Assembly (NCBI RefSeq): GCF_014193675.1
Contig: NZ_BLXZ01000012.1
Location: forward strand, 1 to 56,902
From: Geomonas limicola
GTDB taxonomy: Bacteria; Desulfobacterota; Desulfuromonadia; Geobacterales; Geobacteraceae
Length of the DNA: 56,902 bases
Direction: 5' to 3'
Part shown: positions 16,657 through 23,747 of the stretch, one piece after another
How the letters are laid out: each line of letters starts with the position of its first letter
Position numbering within the stretch: the first letter of the stretch is position 1
The notes under the pieces: generated by a model
Told to the model about the DNA's origin: nothing
Seen by the model: the letters and a program-made list of their open reading frames with translations, nothing else
The model's database searches: none
Made by a program: the position numbers and the translations under genes

Positions 16657-16827
16657 GTTGAGTCCCGTTACGTTCCAGACACTTGACTGCGTATGACCGA
16701 AGTATACCCAGTTGTCACAAAGCGGGCAAGGATGTATACGGTGAGCGGGCTTTGCCTGAAGGATTCTGCCGAGATAGCAGCCGCGACGGGGCCTGTTAGA
16801 GAACCGTTACCTCTCGTATTTATACGG

Positions 16828-16856
16828 TTGACGCTATCACCAGATAGGGCTATAAT
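16828..16856 (+). promoter_or_regulatory. Strong sigma-70 promoter for the amino acid ABC transporter
   Basis: TTGACG (16828-16833) and a perfect TATAAT (16851-16856) are separated by 17 bases. The -10 box ends 80 bases before the start of the binding-protein gene. Confidence 0.85.
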
Positions 16857-16935
16857 CCGCCGGTCCAAACGACCGTTTATTGTCATCAAAAAAGCTTGGC
16901 AGCACACTACTATAGAATGAAAAGGAGTGTTCACC

Positions 16936-17730
16936 GTGAAAAAACTCGTCGGTCTGTTTTCCTGCCTCTTGCTGATTGCCTGCGCCGTTTCGGCCTTTGC
17001 TGCTGACGGTTCCTTCAAACGGGTCAAAGCCGAGAAGGTGCTCACCATCGGCCTCGATGACGCCTTCCCGCCCATGGGCTACCGCACCGACAAGGGCGAA
17101 CTGGTCGGCTTCGACATCGATGCAGCCGAGGAAGTCGGCAAGCGTCTGGGCATCAAGATCAAGTGGCAGCCGACCGCGTGGGACGGTGTCATCCACTCCC
17201 TCAACTCCAAGAAATTCGACTGCATCTGGAACGGCATGACCATCACCGACGAGCGCAAGAAAGAGGTCGCCTTCACCAAGCCGTACAAGATGGACGGCCA
17301 GGTTGCCGTAGTCCGCTTCGGCGAGAAGCAGTTCAAGAAGCTGGCTGATCTGAAAGCCGCCAAGATCGGCGTGCAGAAGGGCTCCTCCGCTGTCGAGGCG
17401 GTCAAGAAATTGCCGGCAGCTCCGGTTGAGGTGCGCGAGTACGAGGACAACCCGAAGGCGCTGCTCGACCTCGAGTCCAAGCGCATCGACGCCGTGGTCA
17501 TCGACGACGCAACCGGCCGCGACTTCATCGCCAAGCGCCCCGGCAAGTTCATGATCCTCCCGGGCAACATCACCAAGGAGCCGTTCGGGGTCGCCTTCCG
17601 CAAGGACGACGTGGAACTGCGCCAGGCCGTGCAGAAGCAGCTCGACGCCATGGTGAAGGACGGGACCATGGGCAAGATCTCCAAGAAGTGGTTCGGCGAG
17701 GACATCACCAACCCGAAGAAGTGGAAGTAA
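16936..17730 (+). CDS. Polar amino acid ABC transporter, periplasmic binding protein
   Basis: This is a 264-residue family 3 solute-binding protein. A signal peptide (ending AFAA, about residue 20) is followed by the SBP_bac_3 domain: LTIGLDDAFPPMGY, LVGFDIDAAEEVGKRLG, CIWNGMTITDERKKEVAFTKPY and PFGVAFRKDD. The ligand is probably a polar amino acid such as glutamine, cystine or arginine; it cannot be read from the sequence. The GTG at 16936 is preferred because AAAGGAG ends 8 bases before it; the GTG at 16927 overlaps that site. A stable hairpin separates it from the permease gene. Confidence 0.93.
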   Translation: MKKLVGLFSCLLLIACAVSAFAADGSFKRVKAEKVLTIGLDDAFPPMGYRTDKGELVGFDIDAAEEVGKRLGIKIKWQPTAWDGVIHSLNSKKFDCIWNGMTITDERKKEVAFTKPYKMDGQVAVVRFGEKQFKKLADLKAAKIGVQKGSSAVEAVKKLPAAPVEVREYEDNPKALLDLESKRIDAVVIDDATGRDFIAKRPGKFMILPGNITKEPFGVAFRKDDVELRQAVQKQLDAMVKDGTMGKISKKWFGEDITNPKKWK

Positions 17731-17745
17731 TCTGAAGCCCATCCG

Positions 17746-17774
17746 CTTCCCCCTCCCGGAACGGGAGGGGGAAG
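17746..17774 (+). terminator. Intercistronic hairpin between binding protein and permease
   Basis: A perfect 13-bp stem (17746-17758 with 17762-17774) closes a 3-base loop 15 bases past the binding-protein stop. There is no T run, so it is more likely an mRNA-stabilising or attenuating hairpin that raises the ratio of binding protein to permease than a full terminator. Confidence 0.7.
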
Positions 17775-17823
17775 TTCACCAGCAGCGCCGCTTGTACGGT
17801 GTAAATAACAATCAGGTATGCCG

Positions 17824-18840
17824 ATGAAAGTCCTGTGCGGCAGGGTCATCCGAACGATCCTGCTTTTTTCTTGCTTGCTCCTCCTGTTAGCCCCGCTCTC
17901 CCGCGCCGAAGATACCGAACAGATCTTCCAGGACGCCAACGATGCCATGGCTCGCGGCGACCTCCCTGCCGCCATCACGGTCCTCAAGAAGGTTCCCTTT
18001 TCCAAGACCGACGACAGCGGAGCTTTCGTGCGCAGCCGGATGCAGGTCGCCCGCCTGCAGTTCGCCCTGAAGGACTTCCCCGCCGCCACGGCGAGCACGA
18101 AAGAGGTGCTCGCGGTCTACCCGGACAACAGCGAGGCGCTGAACTTCCTGGCCTCGGTGCAAAAGGAGCAGAAACCGCGCTACGTGGTGTTCTGGGAGGA
18201 CTGCCTGCGCTTTCTTCCGAACCTTTTAAAGGGTGCGGTGATGACCATCACCCTGGTGTTCTGCACCATGCTGATCTCGCCTTTGGGGGGGCTCCTGATC
18301 GCCTTGGGGCGCATCAGCCGGTTTAAGCCGTTCTCGGTGCTCTGCTGGTTCATCATCTGGCTCTTCCGCGGCACGCCGCTTTTGTTGCAGCTTTTCTTCA
18401 TCTACTACGGCCTTCCTTCGCTGGGGATAACCTTCAAGCCGTTCACCGCGGCGATCCTGGGGCTCGGGCTCAACTATTCTGCCTACCTGGGTGAGATCAT
18501 CCGCGGCGGCATCCAGAGCATCGAGCACGGCCAGATGGAGGCGGCCAAGGCTATCGGCATGAGCTACGGGCAGGCGATGCGCCGGGTCATCATCCCGCAG
18601 ACCTACAAGCGGCTCATGCCCCCCATCGGCAACGAGTTCATCGCGCTCATAAAGGACACCGCGCTGGTTTCCACCATCGCCATGGTGGAGCTGATGCGCT
18701 CGGCCGACCAGATGTTCAATGCCTACTTCAACGTGACGGCGCTCATCCTGGCGGCCCTCATCTACCTCGTTTTCACCACCTTCTTCACCTTCATCTTCGA
18801 AAAGATCGAGCACCGGGCCGGCATCTATGAAATCCGCTAA
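17824..18840 (+). CDS. Polar amino acid ABC permease with N-terminal TPR-like periplasmic domain
   Basis: This is a 338-residue protein. Ordinary His/Glu/Gln permeases are about 215-230 residues; that part is here (about residues 118-336), with the EAA loop (EAAKAIGMSYGQAMRRVIIPQ) and the start motif LPNLLKGAVMTITLV. In front of it sit a signal sequence (1-30) and about 85 residues of helical repeat-like sequence (IFQDANDAMARGDLPAAITVLKK..., FPAATASTKEVLAVYPDN) that reads like two TPR repeats. That domain would lie in the periplasm. The ATG at 17824 is preferred over 17818 because AGG at 17814 is then well spaced. The stop overlaps the ATPase gene. Confidence 0.88.
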   Translation: MKVLCGRVIRTILLFSCLLLLLAPLSRAEDTEQIFQDANDAMARGDLPAAITVLKKVPFSKTDDSGAFVRSRMQVARLQFALKDFPAATASTKEVLAVYPDNSEALNFLASVQKEQKPRYVVFWEDCLRFLPNLLKGAVMTITLVFCTMLISPLGGLLIALGRISRFKPFSVLCWFIIWLFRGTPLLLQLFFIYYGLPSLGITFKPFTAAILGLGLNYSAYLGEIIRGGIQSIEHGQMEAAKAIGMSYGQAMRRVIIPQTYKRLMPPIGNEFIALIKDTALVSTIAMVELMRSADQMFNAYFNVTALILAALIYLVFTTFFTFIFEKIEHRAGIYEIR

Positions 18841-19606
18841 CCAACCGCTTCTCAGCCTCAAGGGAATCACCAAGCGCTTCGGCGCACTCACCGCGGTAAA
18901 CGGCGTCGACCTCGACGTCTGCCCCGGGGAGATCGTGGTCATCATCGGACCGTCGGGCTCCGGCAAGTCCACCCTGTTGCGCTCGGTCAACTTCCTGGAG
19001 GAGATCGAAGAGGGAACCATCACCTTCGAGGGGAAGGAGGTGGGCTACGTGAAGAACAAGCACGGCCGGCGCCACCTGGACACCCCGCAGAAGATCTGCG
19101 CGCTGAGATCCGAGATCGGCATGGTGTTCCAGCACTTCAACCTGTTTCCGCACATGACGGTACTGGGGAACGTGATGGAGGGGCCGCTCACCGTGCAGAA
19201 GAAGGGGCAGGAGGAGGCGCGCCACATCGCGCTGGACATGCTGGCCAAGGTGGGGCTCTCGGAGAAGCGCGACGTCTACCCGGCGACCCTCTCCGGCGGA
19301 CAGAAACAGCGCGTCGCCATCGCCCGTGCGCTTGCCATGCGCCCCAAGCTCATGCTCTTCGACGAGCCTACCTCGGCGCTCGACCCGGAGCTCATCGGCG
19401 AGGTCTTCGATACCATCCGCGCCCTTGGCAAGGAGGGGATGACCATGATCATCGTCACCCACCAGATGGGTTTTGCCAAGGAGATGGCTGACCGCGTCAT
19501 CTTCATGGAGGCCGGTTCTTTCGTGGCGCAGGGGACTCCTGAGGACTTCTTCGCCAACCAGATGGAACACGACCGGATCCAGTCCTTCCTCTCCAGAATA
19601 CTCTAG
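18827..19606 (+). CDS. Polar amino acid ABC transporter, ATP-binding protein (GlnQ-like)
   Basis: This is a 259-residue ABC ATPase with Walker A GPSGSGKST, the Q-loop in MVFQHFNLFPHMT, signature LSGGQKQR, Walker B LMLFDEPTSALDPE and the switch His in IVTHQMGF. It matches the GlnQ/HisP group. An insert near residues 65-90 (GYVKNKHGRRHLDTPQKICALRSEIG) is common in this group. The start overlaps the permease end by 14 bases. It completes a three-gene importer with the binding protein and permease. Confidence 0.95.
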   Translation: MKSANQPLLSLKGITKRFGALTAVNGVDLDVCPGEIVVIIGPSGSGKSTLLRSVNFLEEIEEGTITFEGKEVGYVKNKHGRRHLDTPQKICALRSEIGMVFQHFNLFPHMTVLGNVMEGPLTVQKKGQEEARHIALDMLAKVGLSEKRDVYPATLSGGQKQRVAIARALAMRPKLMLFDEPTSALDPELIGEVFDTIRALGKEGMTMIIVTHQMGFAKEMADRVIFMEAGSFVAQGTPEDFFANQMEHDRIQSFLSRIL

Positions 19607-19623
19607 TAGTTACCAAGCCTTGC

Positions 19624-19645
19624 GGCGGCCCATGCGGCCGCCTTT
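19624..19645 (+). terminator. Possible terminator of the ABC transporter operon
   Basis: GGCGGCC (19624-19630) pairs with GGCCGCC (19636-19642), followed by TTT and a C run. The stem is GC-rich but the T run is short, so strength is uncertain. Confidence 0.5.
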
Positions 19646-19653
19646 CCCCCCAA

Positions 19654-19682
19654 TCGACATACTTTTCCCCCGATGGTACAAT
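19654..19682 (+). promoter_or_regulatory. Predicted sigma-70 promoter for the BON-domain gene
   Basis: TCGACA (19654-19659) and TACAAT (19677-19682) are spaced by 17 bases. They lie 110 bases before the start at 19792, leaving a long leader. Confidence 0.5.
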
Positions 19683-19791
19683 AAATCCGTGCTAAGAAAA
19701 GGTTTCCGGCACGAGGTGGTGGGTTCCCCTATGGCTCGATATTTCCTGGGCTGTAGCGAACTCAAAGGTAGCGACACAAGGGGGAACGACG

Positions 19792-20508
19792 ATGATCCGT
19801 TCAGAAGAGGTAATTGGTGCGGTGCTCGCAGCCTTCGAGCGGGAGCCGCGGGTGAATCTGCATAAATCCCCGATAGATCTGAGATTCGAGGACGGGGTTT
19901 TGACGTTGAGCGGCGAGGTCGACGGTATCGCCGCCAAGAAGCTCGCTCTGGAACTGGCGGCAGCACCCCGGCCGGTCAGTGGCGTGGTGGACCGGCTCCG
20001 GGTGGCGCCGGCGGAGCGGATGGAGGACGGTGCCATACGCGACCACGTCTGCGACGCCCTGCTCTCCGAACCGGTCTTCGAAGAGTTTTCCATCCAGGTC
20101 GTGATCAAGCAGGACCTGGAGCCGGTGCGTTCCCTCATGTCCCGCTACGAGATTCAGGTCGAGGTGAACGACGGGGTGGTCATCCTGAACGGAATCGTTG
20201 AGAGCATCTCGCACAAGAGGATGGCCGGCGTGCTGGCCTGGTGGGTGCCGGGGAGCCGCGACGTGGTGAACGGTCTGGAGCTCGCCCATTCCGAGGATAA
20301 CGACGAAGAGGTGGTGGACAGCCTGCGGCTCGTGCTCGAGAAGGATCCCATGGTGAACGCGTCCCAGCTGCGCCTGAGCTGCCGCAACCTGGTGGTGACG
20401 CTGGACGGTGCCGTCTCGACCGAGAGTGCCAAATCCACCGCCGAGGCCGACGCGTGGTACCTGTTCGGGGTGAACGGCGTGGTGAACCGGATCGTGGTGC
20501 TGGGCTGA
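19792..20508 (+). CDS. BON-domain protein with three repeats
   Basis: This is a 238-residue protein with no signal peptide. Three BON-type units can be seen at about residues 3-70 (NLHKSPIDLRFEDGVLTLSG), 85-160 (YEIQVEVNDGVVILNG, then DVVNGLELA) and 168-238 (LRLSCRNLVVTLDGAV, then VNGVVNRIVVL). Each has the alpha-beta pattern with the conserved glycine after the third strand. BON domains bind phospholipid or other hydrophobic surfaces, usually in the periplasm; cytoplasmic copies also occur, and none of the visible sequence settles the role. It is flanked by its own promoter and a terminator. Confidence 0.82.
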   Translation: MIRSEEVIGAVLAAFEREPRVNLHKSPIDLRFEDGVLTLSGEVDGIAAKKLALELAAAPRPVSGVVDRLRVAPAERMEDGAIRDHVCDALLSEPVFEEFSIQVVIKQDLEPVRSLMSRYEIQVEVNDGVVILNGIVESISHKRMAGVLAWWVPGSRDVVNGLELAHSEDNDEEVVDSLRLVLEKDPMVNASQLRLSCRNLVVTLDGAVSTESAKSTAEADAWYLFGVNGVVNRIVVLG

Positions 20509-20583
20509 CGGGGAGTAGCCTGGGGACGTGGTATTTGTCGCTGGAGCCAGCTGGCGTTGAAAGAAGACTGAGAAAATCTGCGC

Positions 20584-20619
20584 AAAGGGTGCTTATCTAT
20601 CGAGAAGGCACCCTTTTTT
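20584..20619 (+). terminator. Terminator after the BON-domain gene
   Basis: AAAGGGTGC (20584-20592) pairs with GCACCCTTT (20608-20616) across a 15-base loop, followed by more T residues. It lies between the convergent BON and archease genes and could serve both. Confidence 0.85.
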
Positions 20620-20640
20620 GTGGGGTTCGGCTGCCCCGGC

Positions 20641-21075
20641 TCAGACATCGAGTACCACGGTAGCCTGCCAGCCTCCGGGAACCTGGTGCACCGACAACCT
20701 GAGCATGGTGACCGCCTTCACATCGGTATCGAGCTGGTGCCGGCAAGCGTCGATTTCTTCCCCCTGCAGGGCTGCCTGCAACTGGTAGCTATCGACCCCC
20801 TCGCTCCCGATCTCCAGCCATTGCGGCCGCAACAGGAGCCGTCGGGCGTCCTTGTAGAAGATCAGCTCGTTCAGGAACTCGAACAGGAGCATCTCGAGAC
20901 TCTCCTCGGCCAGCGAGACCCGTACCGTTTCGGTGGGGCGCACCGCTGTCGGATCCTCGGCCATGACCTTGAGGGTCGCCTCGGCCGCCGCGCTGAAGAG
21001 CTCCTCCAGGGTGCTCCCGGAGGCGTCGAACGCGATGTCCGCGTGCGCTATGTCGCCTCTGAATTCGTAGGGCAT
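20641..21075 (-). CDS. Archease
   Basis: This is a 144-residue protein with the archease opening MPYEFRGDIAHADIAF, the central EESLEMLLFEFLNELIFYKD and the ending VHQVPGGWQATVVLDV, including the conserved acidic metal-binding residues near both ends. Archease stimulates RtcB by promoting its guanylation and turnover. The start at 21075 matches the family N-terminus; an in-frame extension to 21180 would run through the intergenic hairpin. It lies downstream of rtcB on the same strand. Confidence 0.92.
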   Translation of the reverse strand: MPYEFRGDIAHADIAFDASGSTLEELFSAAAEATLKVMAEDPTAVRPTETVRVSLAEESLEMLLFEFLNELIFYKDARRLLLRPQWLEIGSEGVDSYQLQAALQGEEIDACRHQLDTDVKAVTMLRLSVHQVPGGWQATVVLDV

Positions 21076-21114
21076 TGGGGACCTCACGGTGATGGGCACT
21101 GTTTGGGTTGAGGT

Positions 21115-21189
21115 ACCCGGGCTGCGTCGAGCGCCCGTCACGGTTCCTGACCGGCGAGCTGGCAGCCCGGCTCGACGCACGGCCCGGGT
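21115..21189 (-). ncRNA. Long structured RNA element between rtcB and archease
   Basis: On the minus strand, 21189-21115 folds into an 18-bp helix with a single 2-base bulge: ACCCGGG (21115-21121) with CCCGGGT (21183-21189), a C-G pair, then TGCGTCGAGC (21123-21132) with GCTCGACGCA (21170-21179). The enclosed 37 bases can form one more short stem (CGGT with ACCG around CAGGA). There is no T run, so it does not look like a terminator. It starts 8 bases after the rtcB stop and ends about 40 bases before the archease ATG. It may control archease expression, be a processing site, or act on RtcB. Confidence 0.6.
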
Positions 21190-21196
21190 TTGAGTC

Positions 21197-22657
21197 CTAG
21201 CCTTTGATGTTGCCGATCGGGACCAGGCGGGCCACCCGTTTGCTGAGTCCGGCGAGCTCAGTGGTCAGCACCACTTCGTCGATGTCCTTGTAGGCGGCAC
21301 CCGCCTCCTCGGCCAGGCCGCCGAACGAGTCGGTGCGCACATAGATGCCGCGCTGCTCCATGTCGTGCTGCAGCTTGTCGCCCCGGAACTGCTTTTTCGC
21401 CTCGTGCCGGCTCATGGTCCTGCCGCTGCCGTGGGCAGTGGTGAAAAAGGCGTCCGCGCCACTGGACATGCCGGCCAGCAGGTAAGAGCCGGTTTCCATG
21501 CTCCCGCCGATGATCACCGGTTGGCCGGTCTTGTCATAACACTTCGGGATGCCCTGGGCGCCGGGACCGAAGGCCCGGGTAGAGCCCTTGCGGTGCACCA
21601 GGAGTTCCTTCACTCGGCCATTCACGGTGTGACGCTCGAGCTTGGCGGTGTTGTGGGCCACGTCATAGACCATGCGCATGGCAAGCTCTTCGGGGCTTTT
21701 GTGGAACACGTCCGAAAAGACCTCCCGGATACGGTGCAGGATCACCTGGCGGTTGGCGAAAGCCATGTTCACGGCGCACTTCATGGCGCTGAAGTAGGAC
21801 TGCCCTTCGGGGGAGTGGAATGGGGCGCAGGCAAGTTCACGGTCTCGGATCTTGATGCCGTACTTGCGTTCCATGACACCCAGGAAGAGTTTCAGGTAGT
21901 CCGTGGCGACCTGGTGCCCGAACCCGCGGCTGCCGCAGTGGAACATGATCACCACCTGGTTGGGGACCATGGTGAGCCCGAACGCCTCGGCGCGTTCGGC
22001 GTCCATGATGTTGTGCGGTTGGACCACCTGGATTTCGCAGTAGTGGTTGCCGCTTCCCAGGGTGCCCAGCTGGTTGAAGCCCCGCTCTACCGCCTTCACG
22101 CTCACGTCCGAGGCATCGGCACCGGAAAAACAGCCCCCCTCCTCGGTCATCTCCAGATCCTCGTGAGTCGCGTAGGCGTGCTTCAGGCACCAGCGTGATC
22201 CCTGCTCGGCCACCTGCCGGAACTCGTCCTGTTTCAGCTTTACAAAACCGTGGCAGCCGACGCCGGTCGGAATCCTGGCGAAGAGCCGGTCCACGAGGTG
22301 GTGCAGCCGGGGCAGCACCTCTTCCGCGCTCAGGTTGGTCAGCACCAGTCGCATCCCACAGTTGATGTCGAAGCCGATGCCGCCGGGAGAGATGACCCCG
22401 CTGCCGGGATCCATGGCCGCCAATCCTCCGATGGGAAATCCATACCCCCAATGGCCGTCCGGCATACAGTAGGCGTAGCGCTGGATACCCGGGAGGGTCG
22501 CCACGTTGCAGACTTGCTCGAAAACGCCTGCGTCCATCTCCTTGACCAGCTTCTCGCTCGCGAAGATGCGGGCCGGAACCAGCATCCCCTCCTTGTAGCT
22601 CATGGGAAGTTCCCAGATCGTATCTGCTATCCGTTTCAGCGCCGCCGGGGTAGTCAT
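21197..22657 (-). CDS. rtcB: RNA-splicing ligase RtcB
   Basis: This is a 486-residue ligase joining RNA 2',3'-cyclic phosphate (or 3'-phosphate) ends to 5'-OH ends in a GTP- and Mn-dependent reaction. Visible landmarks are the metal Cys100 in GIGFDINCGMRL, HCGSRGFGHQV, and the guanylation region AHGSGRTMSR near residue 410. Its length matches the long RtcB family. It is followed by archease, the usual partner. In bacteria it repairs or heals RNA cut by toxins or stress nucleases. No RtcR-type regulator or RtcA cyclase is nearby. Confidence 0.95.
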   Translation of the reverse strand: MTTPAALKRIADTIWELPMSYKEGMLVPARIFASEKLVKEMDAGVFEQVCNVATLPGIQRYAYCMPDGHWGYGFPIGGLAAMDPGSGVISPGGIGFDINCGMRLVLTNLSAEEVLPRLHHLVDRLFARIPTGVGCHGFVKLKQDEFRQVAEQGSRWCLKHAYATHEDLEMTEEGGCFSGADASDVSVKAVERGFNQLGTLGSGNHYCEIQVVQPHNIMDAERAEAFGLTMVPNQVVIMFHCGSRGFGHQVATDYLKLFLGVMERKYGIKIRDRELACAPFHSPEGQSYFSAMKCAVNMAFANRQVILHRIREVFSDVFHKSPEELAMRMVYDVAHNTAKLERHTVNGRVKELLVHRKGSTRAFGPGAQGIPKCYDKTGQPVIIGGSMETGSYLLAGMSSGADAFFTTAHGSGRTMSRHEAKKQFRGDKLQHDMEQRGIYVRTDSFGGLAEEAGAAYKDIDEVVLTTELAGLSKRVARLVPIGNIKG

Positions 22658-23075
22658 GACGTCCTCCGCTACTGTAGATCGTTATCCATGGCGCTATGTT
22701 ACCATACTTGGTTCTGCTGGTGATTCGCTACGGGGGGAGTGGCAAGCCGGGCTGGGGGGCGTGTATCGAAGAGGTGGTGCTATGGGGGGAGTTGGGCTGG
22801 GGCGCGGTCTGCATCACCTCAGGATGAGCACGCGCCGTTGGCATGCCAAACGGAGCCTTCCTTCCGGGAGAAGGAACAGTTATTTCTGCCGCCTGGTGGA
22901 AGGTTTTCCGGGTATCAAGGAAACCGGGAGGCAGGCGCCCTGGAAGGCCCGGCTGCACGTTAGCAACCTTTGCCCAGGAGTCGGCCCGGTCACCCTTGGC
23001 CGTTGGTGGTGCGCTCCCCGGGCTTCGGGAGCTCGTTTCGCCCGGGACATCGCCATCGAAAATGCGGGAAGTAGA
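22658..23075. other. Intergenic region upstream of rtcB
   Basis: In 418 bases I see no supported gene. A GC-rich hairpin (CTCCC near 23014 with GGGAG near 23027) lies past the end of the small gene at 23076 and may mark its transcript end. The rtcB promoter should lie in the right part near 22660-22740, but I cannot place its boxes. Confidence 0.5.
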
Positions 23076-23273
23076 TTATTTCGCGCGTTCTCTTCTGGCT
23101 ATGCCATGTGCCAGATCGGTGAGCAGGATGACGTCTGCCTCGGCGTCTTCGGTCTTCTGCCAGTCGCTGGTATCGTCGTAGCCGATGATGCACCCCTTGT
23201 CGATGAGGTAATCGAGGTGGTACGCGTTGATGACATCGTAGGTGTAGTCGTCGTAACAGACCAGAACGCCCAT
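23076..23273 (-). CDS. Small conserved-looking protein, unknown function
   Basis: This is a 65-residue soluble protein. It has a strong ribosome site (AGGGAGG) before its ATG. The first part, VLVCYDDYTYDVINAYHLDYLIDKGCIIGY, has the strand-helix pattern of short Geobacter proteins in which a VVDxxxLDxLIxxGKIxxF-like segment recurs (the GSU3473-type group); this assignment is tentative. The end is acidic, then basic. It is not clearly co-transcribed with either neighbour. Confidence 0.6.
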   Translation of the reverse strand: MGVLVCYDDYTYDVINAYHLDYLIDKGCIIGYDDTSDWQKTEDAEADVILLTDLAHGIARRERAK

Positions 23274-23347
23274 GGGGGTCCCTCCCTGGTTTGATGCGGG
23301 CCGAACCGGCCCGTTAATGATCTTATCGGACGGGGTGCCGAAATACT

Positions 23348-23695
23348 TTAATGCGCACCAAGGGGGGTGGTGGCCACAGCTTGTGCGTTACGTGGTACAG
23401 GCATGGGGGCTTTGCCATCCCGGCGGTCGGCCAGCACCTTTTGATACTCTGCGAGCCCGCGTGCCTCCGCCTGGAGGTGCATCTGGTATTCCCTGAGTCC
23501 CGTGGCCTGTGCCTGTTGACGTCCTTCGGCCTCGGCACGCTTGCGCATCTGCTGCACCGTGGCCTTCTTTGCCTTCGACGTGCGGCTGTTGGCCGCGCGG
23601 TGGTGTTTGGTCGTCGCCCCGTGTGCCGGTGCCTGACCGGCCTGTACCGTCCCTGTCAGCATGAAGAGAATGGCGATGGTCCCTGATGCTCTCAT
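23348..23695 (-). CDS. Small secreted basic coiled-coil protein, unknown function
   Basis: This is a 115-residue protein from the ATG at 23695, which has AAGGAG just upstream; an in-frame upstream extension to 23767 lacks this. Residues 1-19 are a signal peptide (GTIAILFMLTGTVQA). The mature protein is rich in Lys/Arg/Ala/Gln and helical (KKATVQQMRKRAEAEG, then LQAEARGLAEYQKVLADRR). It lies 52 bases downstream of the large lipoprotein gene, past a strong hairpin, so it may be expressed from that transcript at a different level. I do not recognise a family. Confidence 0.6.
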   Translation of the reverse strand: MRASGTIAILFMLTGTVQAGQAPAHGATTKHHRAANSRTSKAKKATVQQMRKRAEAEGRQQAQATGLREYQMHLQAEARGLAEYQKVLADRRDGKAPMPVPRNAQAVATTPLGAH

Positions 23696-23708
23696 CAGTC
23701 TCCTTACG

Positions 23709-23736
23709 GCGGCGGGCTCACTCTCGAGCCCGCCGC
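23709..23736 (-). terminator. Intercistronic hairpin upstream of the small secreted protein gene
   Basis: A perfect 11-bp stem, GCGGCGGGCTC (23709-23719) with GAGCCCGCCGC (23726-23736), closes a 6-base loop. On the minus strand it ends 8 bases before the AAGGAG of the next gene and has no T run, so it is more likely an mRNA processing or stability element than a full terminator. Confidence 0.6.
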
Positions 23737-23747
23737 TTGTGTCCTTT

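Noticed and set aside
21076..21180. Longer archease start at 21180
   Set aside because: The extension would translate through the intergenic hairpin and add Arg/Ser-rich residues absent from archease; the start at 21075 matches the family.
22880..23010. Possible cyclic-di-GMP or cobalamin riboswitch on the minus strand
   Set aside because: A GGGCAAAGG-like segment recalls part of the GEMM pattern, but the GACGCAAAGCC core, the tetraloop and the receptor are missing, and the order of elements is wrong.
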